Below, piece by piece: positions 1-7,849 of a DNA stretch of 10,432 nucleotides. The stretch covers positions 18,017-28,448 of the forward strand of contig JAHBMJ010000142.1 in assembly GCA_018398765.1 (NCBI GenBank). The letters are read 5' to 3'. Positions within the stretch are counted from its first letter, which is position 1. Every line of letters starts with the position of its first letter. Origin of the DNA: Chromera velia. Lineage: Eukaryota; Sar; Chromeraceae. Under the pieces are notes generated by a model. That model was not told where the DNA came from, did not search any database, and saw only the letters and a program-made list of their open reading frames with translations. A program made the translations under genes and the position numbers.

Positions 1-13
1 GGGGGGGGGGGGG

Positions 14-96
14 AGGAGTTGGAGACTGTGCGTCATGTCTGGTGTCTTTTCTCTTCTCTTGTCTTCTCTTGTCTTTTGTTGTGATTGTGCAAGCAG
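14..96 (+). promoter_or_regulatory. Pyrimidine-rich tract with candidate 3' splice acceptor
   Basis: A T/C-rich stretch (about 37-80) is followed by AAGCAG ending at 96 and by a second CAG ending at 103. This looks like the 3' end of an intron. The downstream reading frame opens right after an in-frame TGA at 82-84, so the first large coding block is probably an internal exon, and the gene may begin upstream of the window. The exact acceptor (96 or 103) cannot be fixed by eye. The run of 13 G at 1-13 lies just upstream. Confidence 0.4.
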
Positions 97-153
97 CCGG
101 CAGGGTCGATTTTTTCGATCCTGCGCTTCCTGACGTTTTCCGACAACGCGTCA

Positions 154-863
154 ATGTCGGAGTCCAGCAAGGCGCTGCCGTTCGATGAAAGCGGCCACCC
201 CAGGAGCCTGCTTCCCCCCTCACCTCCGCGGCATGCAGGGGGGGCCGCTCTTCCCCTGTTGGCGCGCGCTCATGGCCACGCCCATGCGGGCATGAGGGGA
301 GAGCTCGTGCAGCCCCCCAGGCCTACCCACGATGACGTTTCTCCGGTTTTCTCACAGTCTCCCGTACGTGAACGCAGCGATAGTGGCAGGAAGGCCGAAG
401 GAGGAGGGGACGAGGGGGGGGAACAGAAAGAGAAAGAGAAAACAGACGACCAAGAGAAAGATGGGAGAACTAGGAGTTCTCCGAGTCGAACCGCTGGGTT
501 GTCCGTGGCTCGCCTTGAGGGGGGCACAGGGAGAATGAACAAGACGGAGGTGGAGAAGGGAGGGGATCTCGGAGACGGGGTCGGTTGTCTTGCCTCTTCC
601 TCCTCTTCCTTTGCCGAGGGTCGAGGCAAAGAGGAAGGAAGGTCAAAGGACATAAGGCTGCTGCCGGGGGCTCGGGGGGATTTTTTCTCTTTTTCGTCCT
701 CTGCTGCTGCTGCTGCTGCTGAAGAAGAAGAAACGGAACCACAAGGGGAGGGAAAGAAGGGGGGAGAAGAGGCTCGTTGCAGTGACAGGGAGGGTGTGGA
801 GTGGGCTGTGAAGCCAAATAGAGGACACGGAAACAGCAGCAGAGCTGGGGGACAGTCTGAACA
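154..863 (+). CDS. Low-complexity Ser/Glu/Lys/Gly-rich protein, upstream coding block
   Basis: The frame is open from 85 to a stop at 913-915. I give 154 as the start because it is the first ATG; its context is poor (T at -3), and if the CAG at 96 or 103 is a real acceptor, coding begins there instead. Product: unknown. The first 35 or so residues of the open frame are ordinary and hydrophobic (IFSILRFLTF). After that the chain becomes disordered, with acidic/basic runs (EQKEKEKTDDQEKDG), a Ser cluster, a short Ala run encoded by GCT repeats at about 703-720, then Glu repeats. Composition matches the block at 1342-5980, so I infer one gene. The 3' end is inferred: cutting at GTCAGT (864-869) leaves two bases of a codon, which fits the acceptor at 1341. 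GTs at 801 and 855 give the same phase. No domain was recognised. Confidence 0.5.
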
Positions 864-1341
864 GTCAGTTGAATGGAGATCGAGGAAGCGAAACTGTAGG
901 ACCTTTTGCATCTGACCCCCCGCTTTTCGCTCTGAATGGATGCTTCTCTTTGAAGGCTCAGTTGAGAATGGAAGAGACAGACGATGCCTTACTCGGGCAC
1001 GCGAACAGAAGCCTTCTTTCTTTTCTTCTTTCACTCACTTGCGTTTGGTGTTCTATCACGCTCTCGTAGTCCTTTTTTCTTTCTTATTCGTTGGTCAGCT
1101 CTCTGCCCTTTTTCCTCGGAATGTGTATCCGTCTGTCTCTATGTGGGACGACCCTGTCTCCCTGTCTCTGTCTGACTCTTTGTGCGTCTGGCTGCTTGCG
1201 TCTGGCTAGAGTGTGTCTGCATCTGTGAACATGCGCGCATGTGTGTGTGTGTGTGTGTGTGTGTGAGTGAGTGAGTGAGTGATTATGTGTGGATATGAAC
1301 GATTCGTTCTGCTTTCTGTGTTCAAAACCGTCTGCCTGCAG
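864..1341 (+). other. Probable intron with GT/GAGT microsatellite
   Basis: This stretch separates two compositionally matching coding blocks. It changes from purine-rich coding sequence to T/C-rich sequence, with many TCTG and TTCTTT words at 1015-1200, and ends in a pyrimidine stretch and CTGCAG at 1336-1341. It holds a dinucleotide repeat followed by a tetranucleotide repeat (1241-1282). The acceptor at 1341 is fairly convincing. The donor is not: GTCAGT at 864 is a compromise chosen by phase. The downstream frame is also open before the acceptor (to an ATG-like start at 1289), so an unspliced start cannot be excluded. Confidence 0.45.
1241..1282. repeat. (GT)12 followed by (GAGT)n microsatellite
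   Basis: Twelve GT units (1241-1264) run directly into about four and a half GAGT units (1265-1282). Several of the units read GTGAGT, which is an ideal 5' splice-site word. The tract sits about 60 bases before the inferred acceptor at 1341. Confidence 0.95.
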
Positions 1342-4300
1342 AGATGGCGAGGGTCAGCCTGTGGTGGGACGCGGCAAAAGCCCCCCCCTCAGGCCCTGGA
1401 TAGGTCCTGTGGTGTCTCCTCGGACGCCTTCTCGGCAGGAGAGGGAGAGCAGAGACAGAGATAGAGAGAATTTTAATTCAGGCAGGAGGATTACATCAGA
1501 AAGCGGGAAAGGAAAAACGAAAGATGGAGAGACAACAGCAGAAAGAGAGAGACTCCTCGAAGGGGAAGGGAAAAGAAATTCACCCCCTACCAGTCAGGAG
1601 GGGGTTGGTCCGAGCCCATTGAGAGTCTCTAATGTGAAAGTTGTCCCCATGCCCCCCATACAGGCAAGCGCTCGACCCGACTCCTTTGCAAGGGAATCCC
1701 TCCACACTCCTCAGAGTGACCAGGGAAGGGGACGAAGCAGCGGCTCCGCCCAGAAGGGGAGGGGGGGAGAGAGAGGCAGCGGCAGCTCCCGGCCTTTTTC
1801 CGCTCAGGAGCCGCTCGGGGGCACAGCAGCACACCCCGAGGGGTTTTCCCTTCCCCCCCAGATGATTGTGTCCAATTCGCACCTTTCCTCTACCCCTCCC
1901 TTTGCACACACACAGTCGTCACCCTCAAAAAGAGACCCCCTTCCCCCCCGCACAGTAGTAGTAGCAGGGGGTGCGGGGTCTGCTGAACCTTTCCAGCAGG
2001 AGATCCAACAGAAAGAAACACAAACAAGAGAAAAGAAGCGCATGATTCTTTCAGACGGGTGGGGACCCGTCTCTCCCTCTCCCTTCTCCGTCTCTCGGCA
2101 TGGAGGACGGGTGCATTTACTCTCGCATGCACGGGAGGAGGCTGCAGAGGCAGAGGCAGAGGCTGACAGCAAGGCAGCCAGTCTGGACAGCAGCAAGGCG
2201 GGGGAGAGTTTCGAGGACACTCAATTCCCGATCTCGGGACTAGGAGCGTTCCTCCTTGACCAGGGGAAGGCACAGGCCCACCGTGCATCAACCGCCTACA
2301 CGTACATATCTGACGAGACGAATGAAGAAATTCCGGGGCCTGCCCATCCGAAAGCTCCGCCCGTCTGGCGCTCCTCTCACGTCTCCACCGCTCTTCTGTC
2401 GGGCGGCGCCGCCTGTCCCTTCACTGCCGGCCCCTCGGGAGGTCTCTCTCTGTCTCCTTCACGTCGCCCGTCAGTGGCACACAGCAGCAGTGCGGCCGCA
2501 GGAGAGCCTGAGGAGAAAGAGAAACTAAGGGGAGCGGGGGGGAGAGTCCTCCTCCTCAAGGCTCACCACGAGCAGACACACCATGCAGTACCCCCCTCTC
2601 TCTCTCTGTCTGCCTCCTCCTCTCTGAATGCGTCTCTCTCTCTCTCCCTGCCCGTCTCTGCTCCAACAAAGCAGGAGCAGGTGCAAACAGAATGCAGCGA
2701 GCATGAGTCTAGTGCACCGGCAGTTACGGGCAATTTGCAAGGGATTCCAGGTGGTGCGAGTGGGGGGAGTGCGTGGGAGTGGGAGGGCTTCGTTCGTCCT
2801 TCCTTGGGGGGTCTGCAGACGCCCCGGGTCCTCGTCAGGGACCGGAGAGAAAGAGAGGGACGGTCAGCATCTGCGGGTTCGAAGGGGTTTCCTCCAAGAG
2901 GGGGCATGGGGTTGGGGTTCGGGGGCCTGCCTCAAGCTGTTTCTTCTCGGGGAGAGGGGGAGGCGGAGGGGGTTCCTTTGAAACAGCAGAGAAGAGAACG
3001 GGGATACTCAGCTGGAGCAAAAGAAGGGGGGAGACCGTTTTTTCGTCAGTCGGCAACAGAAACTGACGCGTCTGCGTCTTCGTCTCCCCCCGAGCGAAAG
3101 ATTGACTTGGATGCGCGTGGGTGGGAGATCTTTTGGGGGGGAGGGGGGGGTTGGGGTAGGTCGGGAGAAGGGGAACAGGAGGGAGAGGGAGAGAATGGGG
3201 GCGCTTTTTGTCCCGCCTCTTTGCCCCCGTTTAGCTCTGCAGGGGGAGGGGCCGAGGTTGCAGATGAAGGAGAAGTGGGTCAACGAATTCTTGAGAGAAG
3301 AGGGGGGCAGACAGAAGAAGAAGAAAAGAGCAAGGTCAAGGGTGAAAGAGAAGAGGAGAAGAGGGGTACTTTGAGCTTCTCTGGTCCTGTCTCCCTCTTT
3401 AACGCAGTCTCCCGTTCTGCCCATCTCCCTTCAAATGACTCATCTGCTTCTGCTTCGTCTCTTCAGCCCACTTCCTCCTCCTGTGATCATAAACGAAAAG
3501 AGGGACATGAAAACGAGCGGCAGAAAGAAGAAGAAACGGCAGTAAGAGAAGAGGGCCATGTCTGTCCCGGAGAGCCAACCCCTCGTTTCGTCTCCATTGC
3601 CAAAGGCGAAGAAGGAGACAAAGTCAGGAGATACAGAAGTGTAGACCCTTCCATTTTTCCGCAGACTGAGAGCTCAAGTGAGGTCTCCAAAATGAAAGAG
3701 AATGGCATTGCCAGTGAAGACATGAAGAAGACCCTACAGTCCCTGTCAGAGGTCCAACAGAAAATTCAGCCTGACCTCTTCGCTATTCACATCCTTGCTC
3801 CCAAACCCGCAATTTCACCGCCAGGTTCTGCCCCCTCTCTTTCCAACTACTCAGCCGGAGACAGAGATAGAGAGCTCCCTCTTTCTCCCTCCCGTTTGCC
3901 CTGTTGCGAGACACAAACTCAAACCTCTTCTTCTCCCGCCGCAGTTGCGCACGCTGAGCCCCCCTCTGCATCTCCCTCTGTGCCTGCTCCCGCTTCGCTG
4001 ACTGACTCACGCCCTCAACCTGTCCCAGACTGTCTTTCTCCCTCTCCCTCTTCCTCTCCCCAGGGAGTTCTGAGTGGTACCACTCGGGCCTCTGGCGGCA
4101 CCCTGCCAGTGCATGTGGCGGGAGGAGGAGGAGGAGGAGAGGGCCGGCAGGGACTCTCACACAGCCCCCCCCATCTGCTGCAGCAGCAGCCTGACTGTGA
4201 AGGTGCATGGGAGGGGGGGGAGGGGACAGGGGGGCCGTCTGAGAGTCTCCTGCAGGAGGAGTTTGCCGTCTTCCTTGAGTGTTCGCACGGACTCGGCAGT

Positions 4301-5980
4301 TCAATACGGCCGTCTGCTGGGGGGGGCCGCTCAGGCCGCCAAAGAAGCAAGAGCAGACCGAGAGCGGCTGCGAGAGAGGTGGGGGTAGGGGGTGTCCTAG
4401 AAGAGGCCGAGGCAGTAGGAGAGAAGGGGAGAGAGAAGGAAGAAGAGAAAGAGAGGATGCGAATTGCGGCCTCAAGGAGAAGAAGAGCCGAGTCTGCTGT
4501 CCATGAAATGAAAACTTCACTCACTGGAAACAGATCTTCTTCTGCCGTCTCGTATCGCCCCTCTTGTTTGCGTACACGGAACGGACAGCGACAAGATCAC
4601 CCAGACGAAGAAGAAGAAAACATGTGCGACGATGAAGATTCACACAGCAGTGCCTCAGATGTCCGCTGCCATCCTCACTCTCTCTCTCTCTCACGCACCC
4701 AGACACATCAATGCAGTCACCAAGAGCACGACGGGGGAGAGAAAAAGAAGCACAACGGGAGAACCTCCCCCCGGCCCCCTACCCCTCTAGAGTCTTCTGA
4801 CAGAGGCAGAGGCAGACACAAAGGAGGCGCCCCCTTGCAGACTGATGAAGTCCTGCCTGTTCAAGGCGGAGGAGGGGGGAGAGAGAGAGAAAGGGGAATA
4901 AATCATGGTCAAAAGAGGGGAAAGGAAAAAGGAAGCGAAACGCAGCCACAACAGAATAGGGGGATACAGCAGAAATCCAACAGGGGTCTTGGAGGGTGGG
5001 GATGGAGATTTGGGAGCCGTCGGGCGTCTTCTTGTTCTTCGACTTCCGACCTCTCTCTGCTGCACACACACTCCCAACCAGACGCTCCTCCAACCACGTT
5101 AGGGGAGTGCAAAGGTTTGCAGCTTTCTCACACAGAAGAGATGAAAAGAAATCAGTGGAAAGGGAATGGGAACACGGGGGGGGGGGGGGGAAGGGGAAAA
5201 AGCAGAGAGGGGGGGAAAGAAAAAGAATGGACAGGCCCGAGAGTATCCTGGGTAGATCCCTTAGACAGACCCCGCTCTCCTTTTCCTCTGATTCGGCCTG
5301 AGGCTCCACCCCCTTCTGCTCCTGCAGATGCCACTGCTGCCGGTGCTTCTTCTTCTTCTTCTTCTTCTTCTTCTTCAAGCGCTGCCCCCGATGGTTCTCT
5401 CCATTCCCCCCCTTCCTTTGCCTTTTCCTTCTCCGCCCACGAAAACAAAAACAAAGCGGGGGAGAGGGTGCTTCATGGGATTGAGGAGAAGCTACCACCC
5501 GCAGGAGAGTGGAAACCCACGCCCACCCACGCCCCACACACCCAAAAAAGCGTCTCTGCCTCTGCTGCTTCTGCATCGGCCTCTTCTTCCCTTCTCTGTT
5601 TCTCTCCTCCTTCAACGAACAAAAACGAAAAAGAGAAAGAGAAAGAGGGCCGTCGGGACGGAGACGGGGGCTCGTCGGGGGGACACACAGGGGAAGAGGA
5701 AGAGCCCACTGCGCGTGCAGCCGCCGTGCAAAAGAATGGTGCAGTGACGCAGCAGAGTTGGCAGCAGACGGTAAAAAGAAAGAGCCGAAGGAGGAGCACG
5801 GAATCCAACGACCGGAGGGAGAAGGAAAGTGGAGACCCGATCGAAAAACAAGATGAGGAAGAGAGAAAAGACAGAGGTGTGAAAGGCCAGAAGGAGGAGG
5901 AGCAAATGGAAGAAGAGAGTTTCCTTCATGCGCCGTTGAGCCTTTTGCCTCACGCCCTCCCGTCTCCCCGTCCAAATTGA
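1342..5980 (+). CDS. Giant disordered low-complexity protein, main exon
   Basis: The frame is open for about 1,545 codons and ends at TGA 5978-5980. I start it after CTGCAG at 1341. The frame itself is open from an ATG at 1295 (a possible unspliced start), and the first codon at 1342 borrows two bases from the previous block. The product is unrecognised. It is almost entirely disordered: Ser/Pro-rich stretches alternate with Glu/Lys/Arg-rich ones. From nt 3130 there is a Trp/Gly patch (EIFWGGGGGWGRSG). At nt 3650-3816 lies a more ordinary, probably helical segment (MKKTLQSLSEVQQKIQPDLF). At nt 4396-4530 there is a highly charged, coiled-coil-prone stretch. A Gly5 run sits on a 15-G tract, and a Ser11 run is encoded at 5348-5380. 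A motif RVSW (nt 5240-5251) fits the RVxF pattern used by phosphatase PP1 partners, but could be chance. No signal peptide or membrane segment is apparent. Purine-rich and pyrimidine-rich segments alike stay open in this one frame, which argues that it is coding rather than a by-product of purine bias. Confidence 0.7.
5176..5190 (+). repeat. 15-G homopolymer inside the coding exon
   Basis: Fifteen consecutive G encode five glycines in frame. Any slip of one base, in the cell or in sequencing, would shift the frame about 260 codons before the end of the protein. Confidence 0.95.
5346..5376 (+). repeat. (CTT)10 trinucleotide repeat encoding poly-Ser
   Basis: A perfect trinucleotide run is read as TCT codons and extends into TCA and AGC to give eleven serines (nt 5348-5380). 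Length changes would keep the frame. On the other strand the same run would read as poly-Glu. Confidence 0.95.
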
Positions 5981-6091
5981 CATGCAGGCTCGATCTTTCG
6001 TTTCGCGTTGGGTTGGTAGAGTCCCCAGTAGACCGCAAGCTTTCGCTGTCAGCTTAGCCTCCCCCTGAGACCCCTTTTATACCCTGAAATC

Positions 6092-6142
6092 ATATTTTCT
6101 AAATAAAATTTACTAGAAAGTTTATATTTCATCAGAAAATAT
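6092..6142. repeat. Small hairpin at the left edge of the AT-rich island
   Basis: ATATTTTC (6092-6099) is the exact reverse complement of GAAAATAT (6135-6142), with more A/T pairing possible inside. In AT-rich DNA this is only modest evidence of structure, but it sits right at the compositional border. Confidence 0.4.
6102..6107 (+). terminator. Candidate polyadenylation signal AATAAA
   Basis: AATAAA lies about 120 bases after the stop codon at 5980, at the start of the AT-rich island. A second copy is at 6236-6241. In sequence this AT-rich the hexamer is expected by chance, so support is weak. If real, the 3' UTR of the large gene ends inside the island. Confidence 0.22.
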
Positions 6143-6240
6143 CGTATATACAAAACTTAATTTATCTAAAAAACTATAGTCTTATAGATGTTAGCATAGC
6201 ATAGCCTTGTTATTATTTATAAAGTTTAAAAGTGAAATAA

Positions 6241-6404
6241 AGTTTAAAGTCTGCTTTCAAACCATGATTGATTAGTTGAATCAATATTGACTGGTTCCGC
6301 GTTAAGCCTTCCCGCTATATGAATTGTGAATTTAATATTCATAAAACCTTTTTAATTTCAATTGAAAATATATTAAAACTTAGCTTTAAAACAGACTTTA
6401 AAAT
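6241..6404. repeat. Imperfect 21-bp inverted repeat
   Basis: 6241-6261 and the reverse complement of 6384-6404 agree at 17 of 21 positions by my count, around the shared core TTTAAAGTCTG. The arms enclose about 120 bases of AT-rich sequence. The arms are not a plain A/T run, so chance is less likely than for neighbouring hairpins. Confidence 0.55.
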
Positions 6405-6649
6405 ATGTCTTCCCCCTTCTAGCTCCCTTTCAAATCCACGTAATTTAAATATGAATTTAAACATTTATGATTTTTAAAGGAAGTTTTTTATGGGTGAAAG
6501 AAAGTGAAAAAAACTGCCCTCAAGTTAAAGCTTTTCAATTGTAAAACTATAAAATCAACTTACGTTTTGAAAAAGGTTTTAGAATTTAAAGTTTAAAAGC
6601 ACACTTTATAATACAAATAGCTTTACAGACTAGTTTGCAGATAACATTT

Positions 6650-7053
6650 AGCTATACCGCGTTCAACTGAAATTTGCACAACGCACTTAATTCAGATTAA
6701 TTTCGAACGAAAAAAAATGAGTTTTGAAATGTATGCTGGGGGCCCCCAACATGTTGGGGAAGGGGCCCCGGTACTCCACTTGCATACCCAACGACTTTCC
6801 GGGGCCCGATTCAATTTGTTCGAAATTCAGATTCACGTCTGACGGACTGAATTTCGTCAGATGTGAATCTGAAGTTCGAACAAATTGAATCAGGCCCCGG
6901 AAAGTTGTTGGGCATGTAAGTGGAGTGCCGTGGCCCCTTCCCCAACATGTTAGGGGCCCCCAGCATATACCTGAAAACTTTTTTTTTAAAAAAATAAATC
7001 CCGAATCGCATCTTGTGACGAAATTGCAAAATTCAAGTGTATGCGGTATATAT
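6650..7053. repeat. Outer, diverged arms of a foldback element
   Basis: 6650-6677 and the reverse complement of 7026-7053 agree at 21 of 28 positions, sharing ATACCGC and a TTTGC end. Their midpoint (6851.5) is within 2 bases of the midpoint of the inner palindrome (6849.5). The outer repeat is therefore coaxial with it, and the two are best read as one large, partly decayed inverted repeat. Weaker matches may carry it out to about 6570-7106. Confidence 0.6.
6720..6979. repeat. 260-bp near-perfect palindrome (foldback element)
   Basis: The arms 6720-6844 and 6855-6979 are 125 bases each around a 10-base loop (6845-6854). I count about 13 mismatches and no gaps, roughly 90 percent identity; most differences are transitions. 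The outer half of each arm is GC-rich inside an AT-rich island. The left arm holds three perfect smaller palindromes in a row: GGGGGCCCCC (6738-6747), CCCCAACATGTTGGGG (6744-6759) and GGGGCCCC (6762-6769). It could be a MITE or foldback transposon, or a GC cluster of the kind known from some mitochondrial genomes. I saw no transposase. Confidence 0.93.
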
Positions 7054-7201
7054 ACTTTGTATTTAAACTGTTAGATCGAATTGACCTTTAGGCTCTAGAT
7101 CAACCTGTGAAATAGATTTACTACCTTTATTTTCTATTCAGCGATAATTTATTCAAAGGCGATTCAAAGCCCTATGGCGCACTGTTGCGTGTACTTTCCA
7201 T

Positions 7202-7310
7202 GCATGCACGATGCCCCACGCTACGCTTTCCGGGGCCACTTTGTGTTTTGTCAATTCTGCATGGCGATTCGGCGCGTCCCCCCGCGCGCTTCGCTTTCTG
7301 CGGGGCCACC
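7202..7310 (+). repeat. Imprecise duplication with CGCTTTC...CGGGGCCAC core
   Basis: 7202-7240 and 7259-7310 share the order GCATG, then CCCC, then CGCT[A/T]CGCTTTC, then CGGGGCCAC, with small insertions in the second copy. Each copy can pair its CCCC with the GGGG as a small hairpin. The first copy contains CTTTCCGGGGCC, also found in the left palindrome arm at 6796-6807 and, reversed, in the right arm. Confidence 0.55.
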
Positions 7311-7334
7311 ATGGGGCCACCATGGGGCCACCAA
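7302..7334 (+). repeat. Three tandem copies of GGGGCCACCAT
   Basis: The 11-bp unit starts at 7302, 7313 and 7324. The first two copies are perfect and the third ends AAT instead of AT. It directly follows the second copy of the CGGGGCCAC duplication and may have arisen by slippage from it. Confidence 0.9.
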
Positions 7335-7417
7335 TCGGTCTGCACGGACAATCACAGACATGCACAGACTGAATCCGATTCCACACTGTGTACAATCGCT
7401 ATCGCTAGTGAAAGTGG

Positions 7418-7768
7418 CTATGTATTAATAGTGTGTTCTTTCTGCTGCTGGAGAGTCAGTGGGTTTCCAAAGCTTCGAACAACGACATGTCTCAGTTCCG
7501 ACTTGAAGATTGATTCTGCAAGCATCTTTCTGGTTGATTGGGTGCTAGTAGGTGTCGACACTTCAGTTGTGGAAGAGACGCCTTGGCTCCTCAAGCCTGA
7601 AGTATATCTGAATTGGTAGGCCTTACACCCCTTTTCCAATTCCCTGTTCTGAAGACGACTGACAGGCTGAAGCAGGCTGATCAAGTTTGCTTCTGTTTTG
7701 TCCCTCCTTCCTTCCAAGGGGATCTCGAGTTCGATCGGCGGCTCTTCTGCTGAAGGGTCGATGACCAT
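7418..7768 (-). CDS. Small unrecognised protein or last exon
   Basis: On the minus strand an ATG at 7768-7766 opens 116 codons, ending at TAG (7420-7418). Unlike the surrounding frames, the protein has a balanced composition with few repeats: an acidic start (IDPSAEEPPIELEIPLEG), a Leu/Gln-containing middle, a Ser/Thr-rich stretch and a basic/polar end. No domain, signal peptide or membrane segment was recognised. The frame stays open upstream to 7849. A pyrimidine stretch ending in AACAG lies there on the minus strand, placing a possible acceptor just before 7790, so this could be the 3' exon of a spliced gene with its 5' exons around 7850-8100. The opposite strand also has open frames here, so coding status is uncertain. 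Confidence 0.35.
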   Translation of the reverse strand: MVIDPSAEEPPIELEIPLEGRRDKTEANLISLLQPVSRLQNRELEKGCKAYQFRYTSGLRSQGVSSTTEVSTPTSTQSTRKMLAESIFKSELRHVVVRSFGNPLTLQQQKEHTINT

Positions 7769-7849
7769 TCCCTTGTCTTCGAATCCGGAGCTGTTCAAGC
7801 AGAGGAACGCGCACAGAATGGCGCACGCACAGAGGTCAGGTGAATGCAG

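Larger units (their letters stand above)
6070..7165. other. AT-rich gene-free island with sharp edges
   Basis: Base composition switches abruptly from GC-rich coding sequence to strongly AT-rich sequence near 6070-6090, and back near 7150-7165. Stops are frequent in all frames, and I see no gene. The island carries many TTTAAA-type words, several small hairpins and one large GC-rich palindrome. The contrast with both flanks suggests an insertion: a non-autonomous mobile element, or a transferred organelle fragment. I could not find a convincing target-site duplication or clean terminal inverted repeat by eye. Confidence 0.8.

Noticed and set aside
270-1034. Minus-strand open frame of about 254 codons
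   Set aside because: Ser/Pro-rich antisense of the purine-rich plus-strand exon. It crosses the inferred intron and has no domain.
1289-1341. Cys-rich start (CFLCSKPSAC) resembling half of a zinc-binding motif
   Set aside because: It lies upstream of a good acceptor in what looks like intron. The first ATG in frame is at 1295, and only three Cys occur with no partner site.
4779-6038. Minus-strand open frame of about 419 codons opposite the 3' end of the large exon
   Set aside because: It mirrors low-complexity plus-strand codons (poly-Glu opposite poly-Ser, poly-Lys opposite CTT-like runs). The plus frame is far longer and continuous through the whole exon.
6811-7029. Open frame across the right palindrome arm
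   Set aside because: It runs through the hairpin centre and the AT-rich flank. The frame is a by-product of the GC-rich arm.
7202-7334. CRISPR-like or regulatory array
   Set aside because: Only three abutting 11-bp units without spacers, in a eukaryotic context. A simple tandem repeat explains it.
7185-7619. Plus-strand open frame of 144 codons
   Set aside because: It begins in the repeat patch and overlaps the better-composed minus-strand frame. No family resemblance, and Cys/Trp-rich chance-like composition.
7770-7795. tRNA-like B-box word (TTCGAATCC)
   Set aside because: No matching A box, acceptor stem or cloverleaf could be built around it.
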